Of a DNA stretch of 64,000 nt, positions 12,366-23,623 are shown piece by piece. The notes under the pieces are model-generated. The model ran no database searches. It saw nothing but the letters and a program-made list of their open reading frames with translations, and was not told where the DNA came from. The position numbers and the translations under genes were made by a program. Origin of the DNA: Erythroxylum novogranatense (Eukaryota > Streptophyta > Magnoliopsida > Malpighiales > Erythroxylaceae); assembly GCA_029891385.1 (NCBI GenBank), contig CM057225.1, positions 81,493,887-81,557,886 of the forward strand, in the 5' to 3' direction. Within the stretch, counting starts at the first letter, position 1. The number at the start of each line of letters is the position of its first letter.

Positions 12366-12451
12366 TTCGGGGGGAGTTATTGTCTATTGTTGGCCTCTAT
12401 GGTAGAATCAGTCGGGAGGCCGAGAGGCGGTGGTTTACCTTATGGCGAATG
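12366..12451. other. Organelle-like segment resembling the plastid trnA-rrn23 spacer
   Basis: About 85 bases (including GGTAGAATCAGTCGGGAGGC and GAGGCGGTGGTTTACC) recall the conserved plastid inverted-repeat spacer just upstream of the 23S rRNA gene. The segment has higher GC content than its AT-rich surroundings. It is a nuclear insertion, not a working gene. The assignment is from memory of plastid genomes. A mitochondrial copy of the same plastid DNA would look identical. Confidence 0.45.
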
Positions 12452-12589
12452 TAATTCTTTATATACTGTATCCGTGTTAATATCATTTTTTTCTCTAGAG
12501 AAGGCAAATTTTTGATAGTTCTACATCTTGGATCCGACTTGTATCAACGATACGAATATAGTAGATAATATAATAGGAAGTGAAATATT

Positions 12590-12720
12590 ATGGCAAGAAA
12601 AGATTTGATTCAGCGAGAAAGGAAGAGGCAGCAGTCGTATGAGATGAAAATCTCATGTACGGTTCTAGAACAGAGATTCTTTGAATCGAATGACTACCGT
12701 AACAGATTTGTTACAAAAGG
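12590..12720 (+). pseudogene. Plastid-like rps14 5' end fused to a group II intron domain V
   Basis: The frame opens MARKDLIQRERKRQ, which resembles the start of plastid ribosomal protein S14 for about 14 codons. The match stops abruptly at 12634. From there CGTATGAGATGAAAATCTCA and TGTACGGTTCTAG form the hairpin and tail of a plastid group II intron domain V, followed by sequence I associate with the end of ycf3 intron 1. rps14 and ycf3 are several kilobases apart in plastid genomes, so the join is not native. The 62-codon frame is a chimera and unlikely to be a functional gene. Confidence 0.5.
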
Positions 12721-12739
12721 ATTTTTTAATGAACATGTC

Positions 12740-13450
12740 ACATCCAATATATATATAGTGGTCTTAGGACTTGATTAGTATGATTACTGTGATGGTCCCA
12801 ACGAGGTAAGCTGACTGGTAAAGAATGAATACATATAATGGTATTAATCGAAAGATAGAGCTTCTTAATTACAACATTATTGAAACTGGATTTTGATATC
12901 TTAAATATAGGGGAAATTGTTAAAACTTAATTCCCAACAATTTCAACCATCACAATTCACAATTTAATTCACAAAACATAAATAAACAATTTCCATTTCT
13001 AACAATTTCAGCCATTACAAAACATACATAAACAAATTTCATTTCCAACAAATTCATTTCTAACTTTTTCCAATAATTTCAATTCAACCATCACAAAACA
13101 TACATAAACAACCAAATATAATACAATTGTTTTCAAATTTTGAGAAAAAATGTACCCAAAAAATCAAGAAAAAACCAATTTAGCATTGGGTCGGGTCGGG
13201 TTTGGATTTGGATTTGGATCTATTCCAAATCTGGCGATTTTGAGTGCAGTTGGCTGTTGGAAATGTTACTGGAGATTAGTGGTGGCAGTGGTGGACGATT
13301 AGAAAATGGTGGCATGGATGAGAGTTTCGTGGTGTGGTGGTGGCACAGAGGAGAGGAGGCCACCATAGAGGAGTATGAAAGTGAGAGAAACAAAAAAAAG
13401 GGAGAAGGAGAAAGCAAAAGGGTGAGCACCTCGCGAGGGGTTCAATATTG
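12740..13450. other. AT-rich gap, nothing recognised
   Basis: No coding region is convincing here. Overlapping short open frames at 13140-13529 on both strands are low-complexity and unlike any family I know. The tract at 12940-13130 is built from loose repeats of aattcaaccatcacaaaaca-like words. Confidence 0.45.
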
Positions 13451-14059
13451 CAAATAAGTCTTTGGTATTTTCAAAACTTATGATATCGGCTAGTATACGA
13501 CCTGTATTTTGAATATCGACTGGTATCACAGGAAATCTCTAGTGCCAACGGCTGATATCACTTAACACAAATTTGTACCATTTTTTAGCCAATATCAGAT
13601 GGTACGATACGAAATTAATATCATTGCCTATAGTTCATTCTTTCAATGTTTTTTTTATAGCCAAGCGAACCAAATTGAAACTGAAAACGAGTAAAATAAG
13701 AAGAAACAAAGGTTTTTACATGAAAAAAGAAATTTTAAATTTTATAAAAAAGATTTTTTTAATTATAATCAAAGAATGGAATAATAGTGATGCTTAATAT
13801 TCATTATAAATCTTAATTGATAAAAGGTTTATCCTTGGAAATATTATTCCTTTGTGATTATTACTTTATTCTTACTTCCTTTTGCAGAGGGGGTATTAGT
13901 TTAGGCTTTCGAGGATATCTTAGGATAGTACGTGCAGGACGCTATGTGACACAAGTTAGGCGGGATGCCTTCAGATCGCGCAGAGGCGATCAGTATACGC
14001 GGATTGATACGCACAATGTACAGGAAAAATGTTGGTGATGATGTTTTAAGGATAGGTTA

Positions 14060-16860
14060 TTAGAACGTGGGGACCCTCACGGGTAAGTCCTTAGAATTGA
14101 TAGAAATTTTAGACAAGTATAGGATACAAATTGCATGTCTTTAGGAGACTAAGTGGGTAGGAGCTAAAGCGAAGGAGATAGGGAGGTTTAAATTATAATA
14201 CTCGGGATGGGGTAGGTCTTAGTGGACAGGGGACTTATAAATAGAGTAGTGGAGATCACCAGGGTCAATGATAGGATACTAGTGGCACGAATTGTTTTAA
14301 ACAGTGTGGTTCTCAATGTAATTTGTGCGTATGTACCGCAAGCTGACGCAGACGGACAACAAAAATGTACACTCTGGAGTCGTTGGAGGGGGTGTTTATC
14401 CAAATCTCTCCTACTGAGTAAATCATACTAGGAGGGGACTTTAATGAGCATATAGGAATGGACTCAAACGGGTATACAGGCATTCATGGGGGTTTCGGCT
14501 ATGGCACTAGAAATGTTAGTGGGTTGATTTATTAGACATGGACGTAGCTTATAAGTTAGTAATAGTAAATTCCTGCTTTAAGAAAAACGAAGCAAACTTG
14601 GTGACGTTTCAAAGTAGCACAACCAAGACGCAAATCGATTATCTCCTTGTCAGGAAAATCGCTCGATCATGGTGTAAGGATTGCAAAGTACTTCTGACAG
14701 CCTGCCTATCAACCCAATATAAATTGTTAGTTTTGGATCTAGAAATTAAGGGATGGAGAGCACAGCTATTTACCAAGCCATGTCCAAAATCAGATGGGGG
14801 AGATTCAAAGGGGACATGGTGGAGCTTTTTAGGACTCAAGTTAGGAATAATACACCATGGGTTATGAGTGGGGATGTGAATCGGATATGGTAGGAAGTAG
14901 CCCCAGTAGTGAGAGAGACCGCCACTAAACTCCTAGGATTTTCTAAAAGATAGGGGAGGGGACGGATGGAATCTTGATGGTGGTCAGACAAGGTATAAGG
15001 GACGGTAAAGGCAAAAAAGAGAGCTTTTAAAGATCTTCTGGCGAGTGCTACAGAGGAGGAGCGGATTATCAATAAAGTGAGGTACAAACTGGCAAAACAG
15101 AAGGCAAAGAAGGCTATCTTAGTGGCTAAAGGTGAAGCTTACGAAACTATGTACAGGGAGTTGGATACGGTCAAAGTAGCACAAAGTATTTTCAAAATAG
15201 CGAGAGCCAGGGCACGTGCGACGACAGATTTCAACCAAGTCTGTTGTATACAGGACGAAGCAGGACAGGTACTAACAAATGAGCAAGACATCAAGAGGAG
15301 ATGGAAGAGATACTTTTCTGGCCTATATAACGAGGATATATTGGTCAACATCGAGCTAGGGGAACCTCCTATGCTGGGACCATGTATAAGCGAGTCCTCA
15401 TAGAAGAAGATAATAAGGGGAGAAATTATAAAGGCTTTGAGAGGGATGGGAACCGGAAGGGTGGTAGGATCGGATGACATCCCTATAGAGGTATGGAAGA
15501 AAATAGTCGGTATTGAGTGGTTAGTTCAGCTCTTTAATGTGATCCTTAAGTCAGCCAGAATGCCAGATGAATAGAGATTGAGTATGTTAATCCCCTTGTA
15601 CAAGGCCAAAGGAGACATTCAACAATACCAAAACTATCGAGGCATCAAATTACTCAGTCATACCATGAAGTTATGGGAGAAGGTAATTGGTAAGAGAATC
15701 CGGAGAGCTGCTTCTATATCGGCCAACCAATTTGGATTTAAGCCTGGTAGGTCGACGACAAAAGCAATACATCTGCTTTAGAGATTGATGGAATGATATC
15801 GAGAACGAAAGTGGGATCTGCATATAGTTTTTGTCGATTTGGAGAAGGCATATGACAGGGTTCCTAGAGAACTCTTGTGGTGGTGTTTGAAAGTAAAGGG
15901 CATTTCTAGGACGTATATCAGGGTGATTAGGGATATGTATTAAGGATCCTTGACTAGTGTAAGAACAATAGGAGGGGATACAGAAGCGTTCTCTATTGAT
16001 GTTGAACTACACCAAGGCTCGACTTTAAGTCCTTTTCTACTCATAGTGGTATTAGATGAACTTACCAACCATATTCAAGGAGAGGTACCTTGGTGTATGT
16101 TATTTGCAGACGATATTGTCTTGGTAGATGAGACCAAGGAAGGGGTCAATGCTAAGTTAGAACGTTGAAGAGCAGCGTTAGAATCGAAGGGTTTTAGAAT
16201 GAGTAGGTCCAAGATAGAGAATTTAGAATGCAACTTTTTGGGTAGCCAGATGGCACAAGGGGCAGTGGTAACAATTGGCACTGACATCATAAGTTTTAAA
16301 TACCTCGGATCCCTCATGCAGAGCGATGGTAACATAGATGACGATATATTACACCGTATCAGATCTGGGTGGACCAAATGGTGAGGTGCTTCAGGTATTT
16401 TATATGATAAAAAGGTCCTTATAAAACTCAAAAGGAAGTTTTATAAAATGGTTATTCAGCCAACCATGTTATATGGGGCAGAGTGTTGGCCTACTAGACG
16501 TAGCCATACACGTCAATTGTTAGTAGCAAAAATGCGTATGCTTAGGTGGATGTGTGACATTATCATAAGAGATAGGGTACATAATCAGGTAATGAGGGCT
16601 AGACTCCAGGTTGCTAGTATTGCAAACAAGTTGCGAGAGAAAAAACTTAGGTGATTTGGGCATGTGCGCAGGATGCCCTCTAATGTGCCAGTACGAAGCG
16701 GTGAGATAATAAACTTTAGTGGCTACAAGAGGAGGAAAGGAAGGCCTTACAAGACCTGGAGGGAAGTGATCAAGAATGATATGTCACAGTTGGCTCCCAC
16801 TGAGGCAGTTGCTCGATTTAGGAAAGTCTGACGTGATAAGATAAGGGTAAATGACACCCA
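14060..16860 (+). pseudogene. RTE LINE ORF: endonuclease + reverse transcriptase, broken
   Basis: The endonuclease part starts near 14062 with WNVGTLTGKSLELIEIL. It then reads IACL, stop, ETKWVG, the family's 'LQETKW' with Gln lost to TAG. It continues through VICAYVPQAD near 14315. The reverse transcriptase begins about 15590 with LIPLYKAKGDIQQYQNYRGI, then NQFGFKPGRSTTKAIHLL (15728-15781), [16 protein letters not shown] (about 15834-15880) and the catalytic FADDIVL (16105-16125). A C-terminal region with LRWMCDI lies near 16540. At least ten stops or frame changes interrupt it. The layout matches plant RTE LINEs, but no active enzyme can be made. Confidence 0.8.
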
Positions 16861-17321
16861 TTAGAACCCTTGTGTCTCTTACTTAAACGATAGGATGTAC
16901 AACCCCATGTCCTTTATACCTTTGCGAGTAGTAAGTTGTTGGTCAAGGTTTCCAATCAGGAGTAGTTAGGGGCAGACCAAAAATCGTACCTTAAAATTGT
17001 AGGAGTGTTATTTCCTCAGGGTAGGTAAGTGTCAACTTCTAGAGCGACTAGCGACAACAAGAGTCGATCTTTACAAAGGGTAAGGTAATAGTCGATCTGG
17101 CCAACCAACAGATCTGCCCTTTTTGTCTTGTAGTGCGTTTCTAGTCACTAAATTTTTATGCGTGCCAGCTCTTTAATTATTGCTTTTGTTATTCTACATC
17201 ATTTTTTACCTGTCACATTTGCATGTGGGTCTATTGGAAAACAGTCTCTCTGCTATGTAGGGGTAAGGTTGTATACTATAAGACCTCCTCAGACCCTGCC
17301 TTACTACGGAACTTCAGACTG

Positions 17322-17348
17322 AGAGTGATGATGATGATGATGATGATG
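17322..17348 (+). repeat. ATG-triplet 3' tail of the LINE
   Basis: About eight GAT/ATG triplets end the element directly before the target duplication. RTE elements characteristically end in short simple repeats, so this marks the 3' terminus and the orientation. Confidence 0.8.
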
Positions 17349-17799
17349 AGGTTTATCATGTCCATATAAATATTGTCAGGCATTGTATGTGTGATCAAAT
17401 ATTGTCATAGGATACAAAATAATTATAATGTATTCGAGTATTCAGTAAGCTAAAAAATAGATAAAAAATCAGAAACTTTAATTTAAATTATCATTCAGAA
17501 GTTGGAACCATGAAAAAATTTCTTTGCTAATTCTTGAGTTGGAGCATCTTATATTCATTCACTAATTGAATATAAAATTTAAAGGGTAATAAATACAATC
17601 AAATGCTTGAATGAAATTTATAAATACATCAATATAAAAAAGTTAACGTTAAATTTTGAAGTTAACATTAAATTTGGAAGCTAAAAAGTTAGCTTCCTCT
17701 TTTATCACACTATCACTACCCAAAAAAAAAGAAACAATATTCTCTTCCACTTCTCTTACACAACAATATTCTCTTTCACATTTTTCACTTCTCTCACCT

Positions 17800-18480
17800 A
17801 TAAAGTGTTGTTTGATGAAAATTGATTTTTTCAAGGCATATCATACTATCAATTGGAGGTACTTGTAGGATTGCTAGAAGTTATAAGCTTACTACCCAAG
17901 TTCAGAGATTGGCTATTAACTTGTATTCGAACACCCTCTTTAGTGTAATGGTGAATGGTATTTCATCGTTACCTTTCAGGACAACTAGAGATATTAGACA
18001 AGGGGGTCCTTTTTCTCCTTACCTTCTTACTTTAGCGATGGAAGAGACATCTGATTGATCTCCAAACTTATAGCCAGTAATGACAGATTCCAAATCCACA
18101 ATAAATGTAGACAACTCCAATTAACATATTATATTTATATAGATGATTTGACGTTACTCAGTGGTACAAACATTCATTCCATCAAAGTTTTAATAAATAT
18201 CTTTACATATATATTTTTAGAATGATCTGGATTCAAGGTGAACGTGGAGAAGAGTAGTGTGTACATCTCTTCATATGTGAGAAATAAAGTGGAAATTAGT
18301 GGCATTGTTGGAGTGCCAATTACAACCATCAAGCCTAAATTTTCTGATTTCATTCCCTTGATTGAGAACATTAAGGAAAGGATAAATGCTTGGCAGAATC
18401 AGTTTCTCTCAATGGCAGCCAGGTTGACTCTCATCACTTCAGTATTTGATAGCTTGTATATTCATTAGTCTACCATATTA
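17800..18480 (+). pseudogene. L1-type LINE reverse transcriptase fragment (copy A)
   Basis: Pieces in two frames read CLMKIDFFKAYHTINW, then LPFRTTRDIRQGGPFSPYLL and YIDDLTLLSG (near 18136). These are the plant L1 reverse transcriptase blocks 'DF.KAYDT..W', 'GLRQGDPLSPYLF' and 'ADDL.LF' with substitutions. The downstream part (INAWQNQFLSMAARLTLI) matches the segment after the palm. It is 5'-truncated and interrupted, and is the partner of 19410-20110 in the tandem duplication. Confidence 0.7.
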
Positions 18481-18571
18481 TATTGCCGAAGAGGGTTATA
18501 AAAGAGATTGATAGAATTCTTAAAAGGGTTATCAAAGAGATTGATAGAATTTGATTTTTTTTTCATTTTCT

Positions 18572-20150
18572 CAAATAAGTTTTTGGTATTTTCAAAACTT
18601 ACAGTACCGGCTAATTCATGACCTGTATTTTGAATATCAGTTGGTACCACAGGAAATCTCCAGTGCAATGGCCAATATCGCTTAACCCAAATTTGTACCT
18701 TTTTTAGCCAATATCAAACGGTAAGATACGAAATTAATATCATTGCTTATAGTTCATTCTTTCAATGTTTTCTTTATAGCTAAGCCAACCAAATTGAAAT
18801 TGAAAACAAATAAAACAAGAACAGAAAAAGGCTTTGCATGAAAAAAAGAAAAATTAAATTTTATAAAAAAGAAAGTTTTTTTAATTATAATCAAAGAGTG
18901 GAATAATGTTGATGCGTTATATCCATTATTAATCTTAATTGATAAGAGGTTTATCATGTCCATATAACTATTGTTAGACATTGTTTGTATGAGCAAACAT
19001 TGTCGGAGGATACAAAATAGTTATAATGTATTCGAGTATTCAATAAGCTAAAATTACATAAAAATTATAAATTTTATTTTTAAATTATCATTCAGAAGTT
19101 GGAACCATGAAAATGTTTTGCTGCTAATTCTTGAGTTGGAGCATCTTGTATTCATACATTAATGGAATAAAAAAGTTAAAGGGTAATAAATACAATCAAA
19201 TGCTTGAATGAAATTTATAAATACATCAATATAAAAAAGTTGACGTTAAATTTCGAAGTTAACATTAAATTTGGAAGCTAAAAAGTTAGCTTCCTTTCTT
19301 AACAACACTATCACTACCCAAGAAAAAGAAACAATATTCTCTTCCACTTCTCTCACACATCAACATTCTCTTTCACTTTTTTCACTTCTCTCACCTATAA
19401 AGAGGTGTCTGATGAAAATTGATTTTTTCAAGGCATATGATACTATCAGTTGGAGGTACTTGCAGGACTGCTGGAAGTTATAAGCTTACTACCCAAGTTC
19501 AGAGATTGGCTATTAACTTGTATTCGAACACCCTCTTTTAATGTAATGGTGAACGTTATTCCATCGTTACCTTTTAGGCCAACTAGAGGTATTAGACAAG
19601 GATATCCTCCTTCCCCTTACCTTCTTACTTTAGCAATGGAAGGGTCATCTAGATCAATCTCTAAACTTATAGCCAATAATGTCGTATTCGAAATCCACCA
19701 TAAATTTAGACAAATCCAATTAACATATTTGATTTATGTAGATGATTTGATGTTACTCAGTGGTACAGACATTCATTCCATCAAAGTTTTGATAAATATC
19801 TTGCATATATATTTTCAAAATGTTCTGGCTTAAAGGTGAACATGGGGAAGAGCAGTGTGTAAATCCCTTCATATGTGAGAAATAAAGAGGAAATTATTGG
19901 CATTGTTGGATTTAGAATACACTTCCCTCCTTTCAATTATCCAGGAATGCCAATTACAACCACCAAGCCTAAATTTTCTAATTTCATTCCCTTGATTGAG
20001 AACATTAAGGAGAGGATAAATGCTTGATAGAATCGGTTTCTCTCAATGGCAACCAAGTTGTCTCTCTTCACTTTGGTATTGAATAGCTTGCATATTCATT
20101 AGTATACCATATTATATTGCCTAAAAGGGTTATCAAAGAGATTAATAGAA
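18572..20150 (+). repeat. Tandem duplication, copy B
   Basis: This is the uninterrupted partner of copy A. It carries the empty LINE target site (…AGGTTTATCATGTCC near 18948) and its own version of the L1 fragment. Unlike copy A, its right end continues into further L1 coding sequence. Copy B therefore keeps the original junction, and copy A was truncated at the duplication breakpoint (about 18555). Confidence 0.75.
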
Positions 20151-21310
20151 TTCTTAAAGCTTTCCGGTCAGGATAAAATGGATTGACATTACTTTATCCA
20201 AGAAGCAAAGAGGACTCGGTATTATCTCAATTTCCTAAATGCAAAAGAATATGGAGAATCTTTACTGACAAAAAAGCACTATGGATCAAGTGAGTGAATG
20301 AATATCATATACAATATCAAAATTTCTGGCAACTTAAGAATTCTAGAGAATATTCCTGGACTTTCAACTACATTCTTAACTTGAGGAGCTTAACATCAGC
20401 TGGGTGATGGTACGAGCATCTAGTTCTAGTTCGATAATTGGACGTCCTATAGTTGACTGATCCAGATAGCAAAAATACACAACTTAGACATTGTAGCCCA
20501 CTGAATGTGAGGGTTTCTTCACTCATCCATAATGGAGATTGGAGTAGCAATTTCAAAGGCTTCTCCATACTTACGCATTACTTGCCTCCACTTCCGAATC
20601 AATGGGAGAGGACAACATTATTTGGATGCCCAACTTAAGAGGTACATTTCTTGATAGCACCAGTCATAAGATAGTTGTGAGTGAGGTCGAATGGGTTCGT
20701 TGATTTGATATTATTTGGAGACAGTCATTAAACCCGAAAGCTTCCATTTTCACTTAGTTGGTAATCAAAAATAGACTCAGAACTAAGGATAGGTGGTTTG
20801 GGAGTTATATCCCATTTGTATTTTATGTAAACTTACAACAGAGAGTCGGAATCGTTTGTTTTTTAAATGTAGCTACACCCAGGCAATCTGGAGTAAGATA
20901 ATGAATATGCTACAACTACCCAGGTTTACTTTTGAATGGAGGGAGACACTTAACGTGATCATTGTTAGGACCAAGCTAGGTGGACCAAATGGAACACTTA
21001 TTAGAAACAACTTTTACTACCACAATCTACTCCATATGGAGAGAGTGAAACATGAGATTATACAAGAGAATCAATGAGGCAAATATTAGATAGCTGAACA
21101 TATCATCAGCTAGGTTCGAGCCGCTTTCATAGCTCACAATAAGCAGAATTCACTTAGTAATGCTTTGAGAAACATCTGGATGTTGTAATACATAACTTCT
21201 TGATTAATTTAGCTCTTTATAAAAACCTTAGTATGTACTGATTGCAATCTGACAATGTGAGTTATTGTAATATTGTGATAGCTTTTGCTATGATTAATAT
21301 AATTTTTTCA
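19410..21310 (+). pseudogene. L1-type LINE ORF2 fragment, RT to zf-RVT (copy B and tail)
   Basis: The reverse transcriptase portion reads LMKIDFFKAYDTISWRYL (19413-19466), RGIRQGYPPSPYLLTLAMEG (about 19581-19640) and LIYVDDLMLLSGTD (about 19729-19770). The catalytic 'ADD' is VDD here. Further on come segments like NEYHIQYQNFWQL and RVSSLIHNGDWSS (20508-20546). A zf-RVT-like region follows at 20820-20910 (CILCKLTTESRNRLFFKCSYTQAIWSKI). It ends in AT-rich sequence with an A-rich run near 21315. It is 5'-truncated, with many stops, and is a dead L1 element. Confidence 0.7.
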
Positions 21311-21319
21311 TTTTTTAAA

Positions 21320-22560
21320 AAACAATTAATTAGGGTTTTATGAGCAGAAAATTATAAAAAAGATGGTCTTCAACAATGGGACCCTTTTCTAGAGCTGGGG
21401 TTATTATGGTCGGTGAGTCTATTAAATATAAAAGAAAAAAAAGTCAAAAACACAATATAAAACAGTTCAATTGCAATATTTGGAAGTCATAAGGAACGAA
21501 ATAGGTATTTAGATGAAAACTATACATAAACGAGAATTTTAGGAAATAAAGAGAAACAAAATAAATGTATTTTATTTATATAAAATTAAAGTTTTTAATA
21601 ATATATGGTATTTTCTAATATGTGTGTGTATCAAATTAAAGTTTTCAAAATGATATCTTGTGTTCAAATTTGATCCGAGTAAGGAGTATGAAAAAGGCAC
21701 GATGCTTTATAACCCAAATTACATTAAAAAATGAGCAATAACTAGGATTTTTAATATCAATAAAAATCACGATCTACTACCGTCTTTTCTTATTCATATC
21801 ATACTGCATGCCTTAATTTTAAAGTTGAAATTGATGTTTTATCGTGGTGAGGATGAGAAAAACCGAACTTTCTGAAAATTCAAATTAAGCTTCGGCGTTT
21901 ATCATTGTTGCCATTGAATTAATGGTTCATAGAATGATATTTTGAAGCCAGAGGCTGCGGTGGGGGATGGAATATTAAATGCAAAGATCCAATTAGAAAT
22001 GAACAAGGAGAAGAAAACCTAGGCATACCAAATTCCAGGCAAGGAAATGAGTGAATAGCAGAATGCAGGTAATATGAGGATAGATACACGTAAAAGGGTC
22101 CAAATTAGAAAGACACAGAAAGGGTGTGGTCATGTTTGATGACTTCTCAGATTTCAAGTTTCTGAAAGAGCAATGAAGAGGCATCTTGACCTGGGAGTGG
22201 TTGAATAATTTGCTGACCAATGCACATAATATGATGCATTGTGATGTGTCATACATGTCTGTTTTAATGCCTAACTGCATGCCCTAGGTTTGCTATTGGC
22301 AGCCAGGTCAGTATTCAATTATGTCATCAAAAAGCAAAGCTATCAATTCTCAGCTACATCACTGATTCAGGATTTAAACCCAGACCAATTTATTACATAA
22401 ATTAAGGCACCTTTGGAATGCATGTAAAGGAACAATCCTAGATGCTCTTATTAACAAAAGTAATTGCATTGGCTAGGAATATTTTACATGGAAAAACAAA
22501 CAAAAATTGATACAAAGTGCACTTAATTGGATGCAGAGATCTGAATAAAAAGATGATAGA
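21320..22560. other. Intergenic gap, nothing recognised
   Basis: No credible coding sequence or repeat boundary is visible. The short open frame at 21993-22280 (minus) matches no family I know. Confidence 0.45.
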
Positions 22561-23623
22561 GGTGTTTGGCAAATAGATTATCAGCTGTTTTTTAGCTTAT
22601 GAACTAAAAGTTATCTTTTTGATCATCTTAAAAAATTATTGATGTCTTTGATGAATATCTTATTGGTTGGCTTATTTAACCCCAATAAGTTGACTTATAA
22701 AAGTTTCATAAGAGGAGCTTTTTGGATGATTACCCAAAAATTAATAGATAAAAAATTAATTATACCCTCTTTTATTATTTTGAATTATGATATATATCAG
22801 CCTTGTTTGCCAAGCAGTAGATTGCATTAGTTAATTAATTCTATCAATAGTTAGTTAATAATTGATTATATCAATGATTTGACGATTGATAACATCATTG
22901 CTTTATTAAAGATGTTTGATAAAATTAAGCGGTTTAGTATTAGCTATTGATATGTAAAATGACTTACGAGGTATGATTTTAAAAAATTATAAGGATTAAT
23001 ATTATATTTCTTAGTATTATTATAAGAATTTATATATTTAATTTTAAAAATTAAGTTTATAACTTTAATAATTATAATAATAATAACGTTAAATTCTCTA
23101 TTAATATGAATGAAGTAGCGAGCTACATCATATTAGTATTTTATATAATATATATGAATTTTATTATTTAATAAATTAAATTTTCTATAATTATAGTATG
23201 ACATAGATACAATATATAGTAGTTATATACTAAAATATTAATTTGATGTGACTATTTATATTCAAAAACTTAATATAATGGTATTTTCAAATGTAAACTA
23301 ATATTATAAAATTAAATAAATATTAAAAAAATTTAATTAATCCCTTTATTATATTCTTTCAAACATCAGCACAATAAAAAAAATCAACTTTGAAAACACA
23401 CAGAGCAAAAGTAGAGAGTAAAGTCAAGAACACTATTATCATTAGGTAAACAACTAACCTCAAATGTTCCTCTTATGGAACGTTTAGAAATCAACTTATT
23501 GGAGTTAAATAAGCTAACTAATAAGTCATTCATCAAATACAACAATAATTTTTTAAGATAGTCAAAAGGTTAACTTTTAGCTAATAAGTTAAAAGACAGC
23601 TGATAAACTGTTTGTCAAACACC
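22561..23623. mobile_element. Non-autonomous element with long (~170 bp) terminal inverted repeats
   Basis: The left end GGTGTTTGGCAAATAG... and the reverse complement of the right end GGTGTTTGACAAACAG... align for about 170 bases. They share TTATCAGCTGT, TAGCT...AACTAAAAGTTA, ATCTTAAAAAATTATTG, TTGATGAAT and CCAATAAGTTGA in order. The 700-bp centre is AT-rich with no coding sequence. The structure fits a foldback-like MITE of hAT or Mutator type. The GGTGTTTG terminus recalls the MITEs at 11478 and 53511, but the interior differs. No matching target duplication is clear. Confidence 0.7.

Larger units (their letters stand above)
13834..17348 (+). mobile_element. RTE-type LINE, near full length
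   Basis: A 3.5-kb non-LTR retrotransposon lies between two copies of AGGTTTATC (13825-13833 and 17349-17357). The paralogous, unoccupied site is in copy B of the duplication, near 18947-18956. The 3' end is a run of ATG/GAT triplets (about 17322-17348), a tail typical of RTE elements rather than poly(A). The coding order is endonuclease then reverse transcriptase, with no RNase H recognised. Length, tail and domain order all fit a complete but inactivated RTE element. Confidence 0.8.
13451..18571 (+). repeat. Tandem duplication, copy A (split by a LINE)
   Basis: After removing the LINE at 13834-17348, this stretch aligns by eye with 18572-20150. Both begin 'caaataagt.tttggtattttc', pass through 'ccaatatca.a.ggta.gata', and continue through the target site of the LINE. 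Both then run through a 'gttaacattaaatttggaag' tract into an L1-type reverse transcriptase fragment. Copy A is about 1.6 kb without the LINE and abuts copy B directly, so it is a head-to-tail duplication. Confidence 0.75.

Noticed and set aside
12366..12451. Possible tRNA gene because of tRNA-like words in the plastid-like segment
   Set aside because: No complete cloverleaf with acceptor stem could be formed; it resembles a plastid spacer instead.
13140..13529. Overlapping frames on both strands (105, 69 and 76 codons)
   Set aside because: Low-complexity composition, mutual overlap and no recognisable domain.
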